Assembly (NCBI GenBank): GCA_032718475.1
Contig: JAUCBJ010006637.1
Span: 62,001-126,000 of the forward strand
DNA length: 64,000 bases
Direction: 5' to 3'
Origin: Nemertoderma westbladi
Taxonomy: Eukaryota > Xenacoelomorpha > Nemertodermatida > Nemertodermatidae
In this document: piece after piece, positions 33,596 to 45,230 of the stretch
How the letters are laid out: every line of letters begins with the position of its first letter
Position numbering within the stretch: the first letter of the stretch is position 1
Notes under the pieces: model-generated
The model's input: only the letters and a program-made list of their open reading frames with translations
Database searches by the model: none
Told to the model about the DNA's origin: nothing
Position numbers and translations under genes: made by a program

Positions 33596-34362
33596 GGGTA
33601 ACCGATGTCAAAATCCGTGTGTGACGTTCCGTTCGTAACTTATGTCAAAATCCGTGTGTAACATAACTGAGTATTCCGTGTGTAACTGATGTCAAAATCG
33701 CGTGTAACATACCTGCGTGAGTATTCCGTGCGTAACTGATGTCAAAATTCGTGTGTAACGTTCCGTGCGTCTGCGTGAGTATTCGGTGCGTAACTGATGT
33801 CAAAATTAGTGTGTAACGTTCCGTGTGTAACTGATGTCAAAATCCGTGTGTAACATACCTGAGTATTCCGTGTGTAACTGATGTCAAAATCGCGTGTAAC
33901 ATACCTGCGTGAGTATTCCGTGCGTAACTGATGTCAAAATTCGTGTGTAACGTTCCGTGCGTCTGCGTGAGTATTCGGTGCGTAACTGATGTCAAAATTC
34001 GTGTGTAACGTTCCGTGCGTCTGCGTGAGTATTCGGTGCGTAACTGATGTCAAAATTAGTGTGTAACGTTCCATGTGTAACTGATGTCAAAATCCGTGTG
34101 TAACATACCTGAGTATTCCGTGTGTAACTGATGTCAAAATCCGTGTGTAACATACCTGAGTATTCCGTGTGTAACTGATGTCAAAATCCGTGTGTAACAT
34201 ACCTGAGTATTCCGTGTGTAACTGATGTCAAAATCCGTGTGTAACATACCTGAGTATTCCGTGTGTAACTGATGTCAAAATCCGTGTGTAACATACCTGA
34301 GTATTCCGTGTGTAACTGATGTCAAAATCCGTGTGTAACATACCTGAGTATTCCGTGTGTAA
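33596..34362 (+). repeat. Minisatellite, 47-bp unit with longer variants
   Basis: Unit GTATTCCGTGTGTAACTGAT, then GTCAAAATCCGTGTGTAACA and TACCTGA. The last six or so units are nearly identical; the left part mixes longer and shorter versions (CGTTCCGTGCGTCTGCGTGA) in a repeated order. Confidence 0.92.
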
Positions 34363-34641
34363 CATTCGCTCCCGTAAACTACCGCTCGGTGTACATTCGC
34401 TCCCGTAAACTACCGCTCGGTGTACATTCGCTCCCGTAAACTACAGCTCGGTGTACATTCGCTCCCGTAAACTACCGCTCGGTGTACATTCGCTCCCGTA
34501 AACTACCGCTCGGTGTACATTCGCTCCCGTAAACTACCGCTCGGTGTACATTCGCTCCCGTAAACTACCGCTCGGTGTACATTCGCTCCCGTAAACTACC
34601 GCTCGGTGTACATTCGCTCCCGTATACTACCGCTCGGTGTA
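34363..34641 (+). repeat. Minisatellite, 31 bp x 9
   Basis: Unit CATTCGCTCCCGTAAACTAC plus CGCTCGGTGTA, nine copies with only two or three single-base differences. It begins directly where the 47-bp array ends. Confidence 0.95.
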
Positions 34642-35539
34642 CATTCGCTATTGTATTGTCTTCTAATTTCAGTCGAGATTTTTTTCATGTGTAAGGCTGG
34701 CTCGTAATACGAGTTTGCTTTTTTTCAATGAAATGTTCTTGAATTTGCGATACTTTTTTCGATAAATCTGGCGAGAATACATATATTTATGTTATACATT
34801 AGTAGAAAATTATCTCTCTACCTTGAATAACCCGAAATACATGAACCAACAAACTTTTGTCAAAGTATTGGTAGGCCTACATTTAGTCAGTTCGTACATA
34901 ACGATACTTTTCTTGGTAAAAATCTTGAACACATCGGGCAGTGATCCATTTTTTTTTATTTTTTAAATTTTATACTATAAAAAGTATTGCAGGGATAAAT
35001 CATAATTTTGAGTCTAAAACCGTCAATCAAATTCCGTAACGTAACATGTTTTTTTTAATAAATGCCCAACGAGACTCGCGTAGCTCAGCCGCTGTTCAGG
35101 GCCAAATTACTGGCTGGTCAGTCTGACAGTGCTAGACATATTAACTGCGGGGGGGGGGGGGGGTGGGGGTTGGGTGGAGAGGGGGGGGGGGGGGGGGATC
35201 CAGTAGTGTTTTAAACCACTTTTTTTTACATTAGGGTATGTGCTGTCCTGGCTCTGGGGTATGGTAATAACTGCCAGATTATTATAGTAAACACACAAAT
35301 TTCAAACAAAAAATGATATTCATTATATATTTATTATTACAAAATTATAATTGTTAATTATTATGCTAAGGAACAGAGTTATAATGAAATAAGACAGTCA
35401 AAAATTATTACAAACTAAGCCATTAACGGCAGCCGAACTGTACAATAGCTATACTGTAGCAACAGTGTAGCACTAATAGCCTACAACTACGTTCACTATT
35501 TATTATATATATACTATACAAGCTATATTTCGCCAGCTA
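34642..35539. other. Intergenic stretch with long G runs
   Basis: At about 35150-35198 there are G runs of roughly 18 and 17, separated by a T- and A-containing G-rich linker, with strong G-quadruplex potential on the plus strand. On the minus strand AATAAA at 35504-35499 lies 36 bases after the stop of the next gene. Confidence 0.5.
35499..35504 (-). promoter_or_regulatory. Candidate polyadenylation signal of the MIC19-like gene
   Basis: AATAAA on the minus strand, 36 bases downstream of the stop codon. Confidence 0.5.
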
Positions 35540-35729
35540 TTAACTCCCAGCACTGAGTATATCTGATCTAAGTTGAGGTGTCTCGAGTGCGGATTGTCTC
35601 AACCTCGTAACACATTCCATATACTCCGCGTATAAATGGCTACAATTCAATGAGTCCGTTAGATGTAGATCGAGGCATTTCTCGATTGAGTTTTTAATGT
35701 CGATGCAAACAGGTTTATATTCGATGGAA
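35540..35729 (-). CDS. MIC19/25-like exon 5 (CHCH domain)
   Basis: Acceptor TTTTATTTTTCAG, 190 bases, stop TAA at 35542-35540. Carries all four CX9C cysteines. Confidence 0.78.
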
Positions 35730-38700
35730 CTGAAAAATAAAACAATTATATTATATATAAGAAATCGAAAAGTAATTAATTGTGGAATAAAAAAATGTAT
35801 CGAAAACAGTTTCATTATTTTATTACTCTGCAAAATTAGGGAGACCCTAAGGGGAGGCCTACCTACTGTGTTAGCTGTATTATATTATACATTTGGTATA
35901 GTAACAAGTTATGGATGGCAAGTAATTAATTGGTTGCCGATTGAGGATGTGAGATAATAAATTTCTAAAAATTAAGTGATTGAAGTAGAAGAGTGAAATA
36001 ACCTGAAGTAAGGAGGACTGCGATCGAGCGAGTGGAGGAAATAAAAGGGATAGTCTCCGATCGAATCTCATTGATTTATTTAGTTGGGAAATATGATTCT
36101 AATTATAAATTCTAATAATATAATATAATTCTACACACCACAGAGCATTGGGTCAGCTAATTACAGTGAATGTTCTAGACGTCTTTGTTAACCTCGCAAT
36201 GTACAAATTTCGGAATCGCGAAACTTTTAAGGGAATAAATATATCGCATTTACAAACCAATAAGTTTGCCATCCCCAACTTGTTACTATAGAAATGTACA
36301 GCTAACACAGTCATTAGGTAGTAGGACTACATTATTTTAATATTCAATACATATTGAATTTCTCCCCTCCTTATTAATTATTATATTTAGCCTTATAATG
36401 TTAGAAATTAATAGAGAATTGAGATGCTGTACTTATAAACTAATTAATACAACTTTAGTGTCTGGAGCGTCTAACTTCTATACATTGATCTGGGGTCGTT
36501 CACTAACCTTATCATTGAGTCAACCTTCTCTACATTCCATCTGAGATTGCTCTGAGCCATGGCTTTATGTAAACGACTTCTACGTTCCATTGCCTCGGCA
36601 TATTGCTGCCACACCTCGCTGTGCTCTTTAACCTATACATAGAAATAAAGCCTTATAATGTCCTTCTCATCCTCTATAAAATCTACTCCCGATTACCGGG
36701 AAATGGATTATCAATTTAACATAATTATTTATTTAAGTATTGAGCTTGTAACGAACTAATTAATTACCTTCGTGGCACACATTCACACTACTGTAACATC
36801 CTACCTGGTCCAGAAACAGTACCAAGTCCATTGATCAAGAAAACTTGCCACCTCCATGCAGCATAAAGGAGGTGCCACCTGTAGCTGCATAGACCCTCTT
36901 ACTAGGGCAAATCTGGTCCTGTAACTAGGAACCCCTTCGTTCTGGGATAGTGACACCCTTGGTCCTGGATTACGGACCCATATACTTGGCTGCAGAGGTA
37001 TATGGCCTGACCAGGCAGATGGTGATCTACCAATGGCTGGTCAGGAGTAGAGTGTTCTCATGTCCACTCTGAGTGCACTTCACTGCGACCTGCACCTGGC
37101 AGCAGGGGTATAGGGAATGACCCAGCAGATGAGCTGCACAGCCAATGGTGGGTCATGTGCGTCAGAGTAGATATGGCTGATGGGCCTCATATCTGACTCC
37201 ATTGCAACACCCACCCTGTGGAATGGCAAACCAGGGTGTGGTATTTGCCCCGTGAGCTGACTCGGCAAAAAAGCACCCCCCAACCCCCACTATGGATTAC
37301 ATTAGTAATGCGGAGGTCCGGCCACTAGAATTACCGGACACAATCGGCCTCACAGGCGTCAGTTAACTCCTGACCGTCTCACCCGCAACTGGAGAGAGAG
37401 CGGCCAACAATTCTGTGAATGCCTTTCCTGATGACCTTTCTGGCCCAAACCCTGGGACACCAGGGAGGCCAGATTGTGAGGGGGAGAGGGATTCTGGAGT
37501 TGGAGGCTACTCTCATGTTCCACCACGACCAACAAAGCCATTGGTGAAGTCACAAGTCACAAGACTAGCCTCAGTAAACACCCTAACACTCGGGTCCCCA
37601 ATGCGACAAGGTGAACTGACTGCCTTGGCAGATAAGCTTTCTCTTAGCGCAGTGGGTATTCAAGAGCACCGAATGCAGACTGGACAGACTGATGAGGTTC
37701 TGATTAAGGACATGGGGGGCGGTTGGCGACTCGCCCTCGCATCAGCAGATGATAGTGGCAATGGTAGAATTGGTCTATTGATGAATCCAACTGCACATGC
37801 AGCATTGGACAAAATAGACCAAATCTCCAACCGCATCATCAAAACAAATAAGTTGGTGCCAGTTCCCAAGAAGGGCAACCTAACACTCTATGGTTCTTTT
37901 CGGGGAATCTCATTGATCTCGATTGCTGCAAAGCTATACAATAGAATTCTATTAAATCGCATCAGGGATCCCATTGAGAGACTGCTCCGTGGAAATCAGA
38001 ATGGGTTCCGTAAAGGTCGGGGGACCATGGAGCCCATTTTGGCACTTAGACGGATAATTGAAGAGTTATCAAAAAAGAAAGGCAGGCATCTGCTGTTATC
38101 TTTGTTGACTTCTTCAAGGCCTTTGATTCAGTCTCTCGCTCACGTATGTTCAGCATACTTTCATTATATGGGATTCCTGATGAAATTATTGCAGCAATCA
38201 GACCAGTATACGATGGTTCGACAACATTTGTGTCTACTGTTGACGGTGACACAGAACCATTTGAAGTGTTATGGGGCGTCCTGATGGGAGACACACTTGC
38301 ACCATTCTTGTTCATAATTGTGGTTGACTATGTTCTACGCATGTCCTTCTAGATCATCATAATGATGATGGGGTGATGATAACTCCACCTACTGGCTCCA
38401 GAAGTCGAGGAAATCCTGCCAAGTACCTAACTGATCTAGACTTTGCTGATGACTTAGGAGTACTCTCAGAATCACTAGAGGGAGCCCAACTCAACGGCTC
38501 CTCAGCTCATTAGAACAGGCTGCTTCTAGTTTTTTTTTATTAACTCCAAAAAGACAAAAATGTTGACGGTTAACTTTGAAAGTCCTCAGCAAGTCTCTCA
38601 CCGGATGAGCATAAGCTCAAAGGATGGTATGCTTGAGCATGTGGACGACTTCTGTTACCTGGTATCATGGATCCGGAAGTCAGGTGAGGACTTTCGCATA

Positions 38701-41700
38701 CATAAGGGAAAGGCAAGGGTAGCATTGAATAGGCTTTCCAGGATTTGGACACATCGAATTCATCGGAAACTTAAGGTACGATTATTTAGAGCAGCAGTAG
38801 TTCCAGTACTCCTATATGGGAGTCAATGCTGGGCTCTAACTGCTGAGGACACCAAATCTCTGGATGGCACATTCACAAGAATGCTACGCCGGGTTCATTG
38901 TGTCAAGTACAATGCACACATCTCCAACCAGACACTATATAACATTGGAGGTGTCTCATTGGTTCCCCCAAGCTTGACACTAGAACAAAATCGCCTCCGC
39001 TTTGCAGGACATTGCTTTCGCCGTGAGGACCAGCCAGTGCATAATCTTGTACTTTGGCAGCCTCATGGAGTGAATAAGCATGGTGGACAGCCCATGACTT
39101 TCTTGAGACGCATCTTAAAGGACACTGGCCTTGAAGATGCGGATGATCTAGCAAATGTCATGGGCGATAGGGAGTTGTGGCGGCGAAATTTTGTCGACAA
39201 GTCGGCACAGCATTCTTAATATATATATGATATATATATATAATGCAGCTGCAATGCAGCATGCCGATCGTAGTAATAGTAGTAGTAGTAACAGCCTACC
39301 TTAGTGGCAGTGGAATTACGTTCATCCTGGCGTCCACGCCAGTAAGCCAGAGACCCTGGGTTAGGGTAATCCATAGCGTCCGTATCCTTATCGGGGGGAA
39401 ACAATGGACATTCTAGAATAAAAAAATAACAGTTTAATAATATGTAGAGCGCATAATGTGCATAAATAATACAGCAAAGCAAAGTCGGTTGCTATGATAC
39501 GGCTGAGCAAAAGGAAAACGATTTATATATAATGAAAAGTGGCGTTTAGCAGATAATTCTGTACCCGACATCATAATGCCCACAATTTTCAAAACCAACT
39601 TCTGGCAACTGCATTTTAAATATAAAGGCTTAATTTTATTTAAAATCAGTATAAGCAAAGGTGTGCGCACTACTATACCGAGCAATAATGGTTTCGGTCT
39701 GCCAAAACACCAGTTAAAATAACATTTAGTAGATTGTTTAAATGAATGGTGGAAAAATTGTCACAATTACTAGTTCATGTATATTTCTATTAACTTAAAT
39801 TAATAGAAGAGATTAAAAGAACGACAGACATCTGGCTGTTATCTTTTTTTGACTTCTGTATGGACTTCCGGGTCCAGAAGTCGCGGAAATCCATCCAAAC
39901 ATCTAACATATCTAGACTTTGCTGATGACTTAGGAGTACTCTCATAATATGGGAGTTCAACTTCATCAGCTCATTAGAACAGGCTACTTCTATTGTTGGT
40001 CTTTTTGTTAACTCCAAGAAGACAACAATTTTGACAGTTATGACTTATGAGCATAAGCTCTAAGGATGGTTTGCTTGAGCATGTGAACGACTTCTGCTAC
40101 CAGGGATCATGGATCCAGAGGTGAGGAGGTCTTTGAATACGTAACGGGAAGTCCTGGGCCGCATTGAATGGGGTTTCCAGGATTTGGAAGTCACACAGAA
40201 TACATCGTAAACATAAAGTACGATTATTTAGAGCAGCAGCAGTTCCACTACTCCTCTATTTGATTCCATGCTGGGCTTAACTGTTGAGGACACGAAATCT
40301 CTGTATGGCACTTACTGCATACAAGAAAGCTATGCCGGGTTCACTGTATCAAGTATAAAGCACACATCTCCAACCAGACACTATAACACTGGAGGTGTCT
40401 CATTGGAGACTTGAACAAAGCTGTCACCGCTTAGCAGGGCAAGTCCAATCATAACTGGGTACAATCTTGTTGTTTGTGTAGCCTCATGGAGAAAATAAAC
40501 AAGGTGGACATTCCCGAAAATGGGGAGGTAGAGTAAAACGTCTGTCCTTATCTGATCTGACATCATCTGAACCTATAACCAATCAGGAGAAACAGATATA
40601 ATATTGTATAAGGTACTGTTAATTAGGTACAGTAAATAGCCAATAGGGGATCAGGTTGCTAGGCTACGTATCAGTATCATCATATGACATACAGCAGTAC
40701 AGGCATACCGGTATGCAGCCAATGCACCAAGGCATTGGTATTATATATTAAAAATGCGATATAGGATGAAGGATGGCGGGTATTTTTGTATATCTTTCTT
40801 GTTAATATTTATCTTTATTAATAGTTGAAAGTTAATTATATTAATTATAATTAATATTATTAAATAATGATACTTATTAGTATATTACAGATTTGTTTTA
40901 AAAATTAAACATCCATACTGTATTAATATATTACTACTACTACTAGGTCGAGCGAACTCGGACATCGGATCAGAATCTCTGTACTGCCGAATATGGCGCA
41001 ACACTTATGCCGCATATTGCCCTGATTGCCAGTTGATACAGCGAAGTTTATACCCAGACGACGGGAAAATGGGAATGTAGGAAGGTGGATGGGAATGGGG
41101 AATCAATAAACGCTGCTGTTACCTTCCAATTGAAGGAAAGGAGCAGGTTACAGCGGCGGCATGCCGATACTAGTAGTAGTACAGCGGCGGCAATTTCTAA
41201 CCAAAACAATAAAGTTGTTACCTACAAACTGAGGGAAAGGACCTGCTCCTTTCCCTCAATTTGTAGGTAACAATTTTATTGTTTACAGGGTCTAGGATTT
41301 TCTAACTAAAACAATAATCGATGTTGTTACCAATTTAGGGAATAAAGCAGATTACAGAATCTAGCTTTTCTAACCAAACAATAAACTATGTTGTTGTTAC
41401 CTACCTCATAACCAAAACAATAAACGTGTGTTGAGTAGGTTACATCTGTACATGGTTTCGCTTTTCTAACCAAAACAATATAAGTTGTTGTTACCTATGA
41501 ATGGACGGAGATGGAGCAGGTTACAGGGGCGGGCTTTTCTAACCAAAACAATAAACGATTTTGTTACCTGCAAATTGAGGAAATAGAGAATGTTAGCCTA
41601 CCGAGGCTGTCTTTTCCAATTCTAACCAAAACACAAAGCAACCATCCGGCCACATTCACATCCACCCACCTTCCCGCCCACCATCTCATCTTCCCACATT

Positions 41701-44700
41701 CACATCCACTCACCTTCCCACCCACCATCTCATCTTCCCACATTCACATCCACTCACCTTCCCACCCACCATCTCATCTTCCCACATTCACATTCACATC
41801 CACCCACCATCTCATCTTCCCACATTCACATCCACTCACCTTCCCACCCACCATCTCATCTTCCCACATTCACATTCACATCCACCCACCATCTCAACTT
41901 CCCACATTCACATCCACCCACCTTCCCGCCCACCATCTCATCTTCCCACATTCACATCCACCCACCTTCCCGCCCACCATCTCAACTTCCCACATTCACA
42001 TCCACCCACCTTCCCGCCCACCATCCCATCTTCCCACATCCACCTTCCCACCCACCATCTCATCTTCCCACATTCACATCCACCCACATTCCCGCCCACC
42101 ATCTCATCTTCCCACATTCACATCCACTCACCTTCCCGCCCACCATCTCATCTTCCCACATTTACATCCACCCACCTTCCCGCCCACCATCTCATCTTCC
42201 CACATTCACATCCACCCACCTTCCCGCCCACCACCTCAACTTCCCACATTCACATCCACCCACCTTCCCGCCCACCATCCCATCTTCCCACATTCACATT
42301 CACATCCACCCACCATCTCATCTTCCCACATTCACATCCACCCACCTTCCCGCCCACCATCTCAACTTCCCACATTCACATCCACTCACCTTCCCACCCA
42401 CCATCTCATCTTCCCACATTCACATTCACATCCACCCACCATCTCATCTTCCCACATTCACATCCACCCACCTTCCCGCCCACCATCTCATCTTCCCACA
42501 TTCACATTCACATCCACCCACCATCTCATCTTCCCACATTCACATCCACCCACCTTCCCGCCCACCATCTCATCTTCCCACATTCACATCCATCAACCCA
42601 CCATCCCACTCACCTTCCCACCCACCATCTCATCTTCCCACATTCACACACCTTCCCGCCCACCATCTCATCTTCCCACATTCCCATCCACCCACCTTCC
42701 CACCCACCATCTCATCTTCCCACATTCACATCCACCCACCTTCTCACCCACCATCTCATCTTCCCACAGTCCCATCCACCCACCTTCCCACCCACCATCT
42801 CATCTTCCCACATTCACATCCACCCACCTCCACCCACCATCTCATCTTCCCACAGTCCCATCCACATCCACCTTCCCACCCACCATCTCATCTTCCCACA
42901 TTCCCATCCACCCACATTCGTACCTTGTCCATATAACTGTATAAGTATAAACTAATAGTATAAACCACTACACTAAGGGGAACAAGTGTTAGATAACGAT
43001 TAGATCAGATCAGATAAGGACAGACGTTTTAGGGTGGCGTTTTAGTTTTATGGGTGTATTAGTTGTTATAGTGATGGAATGAAGCGGAATGCCCTAGCCA
43101 TTGACTTTGGTGAATGTCTCTAAATACTAAATTTTGAATATATCAATGTTTGAATTTCAAATTGTAGACCTACAGTCAAATTTAATACCGGTACCGACAT
43201 TTGCAGTAGGAGGTTATTTGAGTTTGGATATGTAGATGATATTTCAAGTATTGCATAGCTTGTGTCGCACATCCCGATTAATTAGGCCATGTCCAGTACC
43301 AGGTCTACCTACCCCTTGACGTCTCTATCTACAATTACCTGAAACTTAAAAGTTTGCTATACTAACGTTCACGGATTACTATTTTTTCCGGAGGAGCTTC
43401 CAACGTAATATCTTCCCCTTTTGTTTGGCTTTGCTTTTCATCTGCTTTAGGTTTAGCTACTTCAGGTACCGGTGATTTTGTTTCCGATATTATTTTGGGT
43501 TCCGGAATTGACGATTCCGGTATTATTGCGGGTTCAGGAATTTTTTGTTCAGGAACTTTTGGTTCCCGAACTATTGAGGCTGGAATAGTTGGTTGTTTGG
43601 TTTCTTGTAATTTTGGTTCTGATAATTTTGGTTCTGGTATTTTTGTTTCTGGTATTTTTTGTTCAGAGTTTTCGATTACTGATGGAGGTACCGGTAATAC
43701 AGTTGGCCGAGTTTGTGATGATTTTAGTTTATCCAATGAATCTTCTTTAGGTTCTTCTGTTTTGCTTTCAAGGGGTATCTGGGCCTGGGGTTTGGGTTGG
43801 CCTTCTAAATGTTTCTGGTTAACCTAAGAAAACAAACGGCACCGACGATAAACAAATGAAAATTTTGATGTTATGATATTATTACTTGTTGAGAGGACGT
43901 TGGCATGGACTGTGACTGTAGTACTAAATATTTGAAAATTATACCGATAAAGACAGTAATTTATTAGCCCTACCACCCTACCCCTCTCTGCCTCTTCTCT
44001 ACCACGCACTCTATTTCGAATTTTTCCAATTGGTTATTTTGGTTAGGCTTAACTAACTGTAATGTCATGTACAGATGTAATGTAATGATATGTAATGTAA
44101 TATGTATAGATGTAATGTCCCCAGTGAAATTAAATCCGTGTGATGGCAATGTCTGTCTACATTACTGACATAAGTATATCAACAACGTACAAGTATTTGA
44201 TTTGGTTTTTTTCACGTCAACAACAAATTATATGCACTAAACAGATAAAATCGCAATGTAAAGCGAAACAACGATGAGAAACAACAATGAATATTATATA
44301 ACTATGCATATAAGTGTACTGTACATACCTATATGGCACGGTAACATGAGAAATGTTGCACAATTGCATTAGTTTAAAACAATGGGTCTCAACATCACAA
44401 GCATAGGTAAAATATAATTAATGTATTGTACAGTATAAACAAGAAGGATATCGTATGTAGTGAATATAAATGTAAATATGTACCGGTAGGCTATGTAAAT
44501 ATGAGTGTAAATATAATTAATGTAACGTACTGTAAAAACAAGAAGGATAGCGATAGCGTATGTAGTGACGTGTGGATGGCCTCATGAGGTTTCACATCGT
44601 TTCCATGAGGGTCCAGACGGAGTTCTAAAGTTCCTGTCTGCCTGTATTGATGGTTTCAACTTAAGGGTTGACCATGACCATAAAAAGCTGGAAAGTTTGA

Positions 44701-45230
44701 AAGTGTGGTTCCCTTTCAATATAATATAAATACAGTCTTCCATGTTCTGATATTCCATGTCTGTCAGACGGTCTGACGGTAGGGTACGCAATAATATCAA
44801 TGAAACGGTCGACTTAGCCTAGCGTCACTCGGTGGCGCCGCAGAATATTACACTACTAGGCTACCTATTACAGTTAGTTTCCTGGTTTCAGAGTATCGGA
44901 ATACGGTGTACGGTACTGGCAGACTGCAATAAAGTGTGAAAAAAAGAACGACAGATACTGTACCAGTGTACGGTAGGACTACAAATAACATAAATCCGGA
45001 TATACCGAGCATTAACTACTGAACTAAGCCTGGAATGGAATTGTGGAAATGACTAACACAGTAACCTAACAGTCAACTAGGCCTAGAGAACTAGTTATGC
45101 CTACAGACTTCAGTACTTATTGACTTACATTGGCATCTTTGGAGAACGTCAACCATGATCTACCATCTGGAGTTATTTCATGGCTGATATTCGTGTTGAT
45201 CTTGTGAGCTGTCGATTGTTGAGCACCCAT
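35540..45230 (-). CDS. MIC19/MIC25-like twin-CX9C protein (five exons)
   Basis: Coding exons, 5' to 3': 45230-45129, 43823-43367, 39412-39300, 36632-36508 and 35729-35540. All borders are GT/AG and phases 0, 1, 0 and 2 agree at every junction, giving 328 residues. The N-terminus MGAQQST fits N-myristoylation, as in MIC19. Exon 2 encodes a Pro/Glu/Lys-rich region with repeated PEPK-like motifs. Exons 3-4 give a charged helical segment. Exon 5 ends in a CHCH fold: Cys 274, 284, 295 and 305 form CX9C-X10-CX9C, the same spacing as human CHCHD3, with PVCIDIKNSIEKC and CSHLYAEYMEC. In that family the protein is imported through Mia40 and joins the MICOS complex at crista junctions. The Pro-rich insert makes it longer than the usual 227-235 residues. 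MIC19 versus MIC25 cannot be decided here, and another twin-CX9C protein is the main alternative. Confidence 0.75.
35855..36335. mobile_element. Small TIR element in intron 4 of the MIC19-like gene
   Basis: About 75-bp inverted ends share TACTGTGTTAGCTGTA, ATAGTAACAAGTT and GGATGGCAA. Left end near 35855-35940, right end near 36260-36335. There is no ORF, so it is MITE-like. The family is unknown. Confidence 0.6.
36508..36632 (-). CDS. MIC19/25-like exon 4
   Basis: Acceptor CTATGTATAG, 125 bases, donor GTTAGT in phase 2. Encodes a charged helix, VKEHSEVWQQYAEAMERR to VEKVDSMI. Confidence 0.72.
37415..38352 (+). pseudogene. LINE D ORF2, endonuclease-to-RT part, with deletion and frameshift
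   Basis: Residues about 50-95 carry an AP-endonuclease-like start (LASVNTLTLGS, VGIQEHRM). Directly after SNRII the frame jumps to TNKLVPVPKKGN and RT blocks RGISLISIAAKLYNRIL and NQNGFRKGRGT. The rest of the endonuclease is deleted; the copy at 8.6 kb preserves part of it. A frameshift near 38090 moves the RT A box (VDFF-KAFDSVSR) and B box (GVLMGDTLAPFLF) to another frame that ends at 38352. Not functional. Confidence 0.82.
38380..39219 (+). pseudogene. LINE D ORF2, RT C-terminal part
   Basis: The C box is intact (LTDLDFADDLGVL) near 38420-38465. After a frameshift the frame from 38560 encodes YLVSWIRKSG, LFRAAVVPVLLYGSQCWAL and MLRRVHCVKYN and ends NFVDKSAQHS. It is homologous over its length to the 2.0-2.8 kb copy. 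Confidence 0.82.
39300..39412 (-). CDS. MIC19/25-like exon 3
   Basis: Acceptor TTTTTTTATTCTAG, 113 bases, donor GTAGGC. Encodes CPLFPPDKDTDAMDYP and LAYWRGRQDERN. The 3' end of a LINE copy lies about 10-60 bases beyond the donor, in the intron. Confidence 0.7.
39815..40545 (+). mobile_element. LINE copy E, degenerate RT fragment
   Basis: A second sense-strand copy 570 bp after copy D. Matching blocks include CTAGACTTTGCTGATGACTT, CTCATTAGAACAGGCT and GATTATTTAGAGCAGCAG. It is joined by an internal deletion near 39862 and riddled with stops. It lies in intron 2 of the MIC19-like gene. Confidence 0.78.
41090..41640 (+). repeat. Diverged tandem repeats of about 65-90 bp
   Basis: Recurring blocks TTCTAACCAAAACAATAAA, GTTGTTACCTAC and GAGGGAAAGGAGCAGGTTAC. 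The same motifs appear in the dispersed repeat at 51.3 kb. Confidence 0.7.
41203..41282. repeat. Hairpin inside the diverged repeats
   Basis: Two arms of about 37 bp (AACAATAAAGTTGTTACCTA... and its reverse complement) with two mismatches and a loop of under 10 bp. Confidence 0.75.
41651..42918 (+). repeat. Minisatellite, 44 bp x about 29
   Basis: Unit CATCCACCCACCTTCCCGCC, then CACCATCTCATCTTCCCACA and TTCA; shorter variants drop or repeat CATTCA. The plus strand is almost pure pyrimidine plus A with nearly no G. Because 44 is not a multiple of three, one frame cycles through three readings of the unit and is still open for 477 codons, since no frame of the unit has a stop. Lies in intron 2 of the MIC19-like gene. 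Confidence 0.93.
43367..43823 (-). CDS. MIC19/25-like exon 2 (Pro-rich)
   Basis: Acceptor TTTGTTTTCTTAG, 457 bases, donor GTTAGT in phase 1. Starts VNQKHLEGQ and contains IPETKIPEPKLSEPK-type repeats; ends EKIVIRE. The low-complexity region may be tolerant of length change. Confidence 0.7.
44395..44570 (+). repeat. Two-copy tandem duplication
   Basis: About 115-bp segment with ATATAATTAATGTA, ACAAGAAGGATA and CGTATGTAGTGA, twice, in intron 1 of the MIC19-like gene. Just before it (44070-44120) is a TGTAATG-rich stretch. Confidence 0.6.
45129..45230 (-). CDS. MIC19/25-like exon 1
   Basis: ATG at 45230-45228, 34 codons, ends AAT before a consensus donor GTAAGT. Encodes the MGAQQST start and GRSWLTFSKDAN. 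Confidence 0.72.

Larger units (their letters stand above)
36840..39290 (+). mobile_element. LINE copy D, nearly full length but broken
   Basis: Its 5' UTR contains a two-copy GGTATATGGCCTGACCAGGC / GGTATAGGGAATGACCCAGC repeat (about 36985-37180). Endonuclease, reverse transcriptase and the family 3' UTR (GCAGCTGCAATGCAGCATGC) follow. It lies antisense in intron 3 of the MIC19-like gene. No LTRs. Confidence 0.82.

Noticed and set aside
41511-42944. 477-codon His/Pro/Ser-rich frame
   Set aside because: The 44-bp unit has no stop in any plus-strand frame; the sequence simply cycles through three readings.
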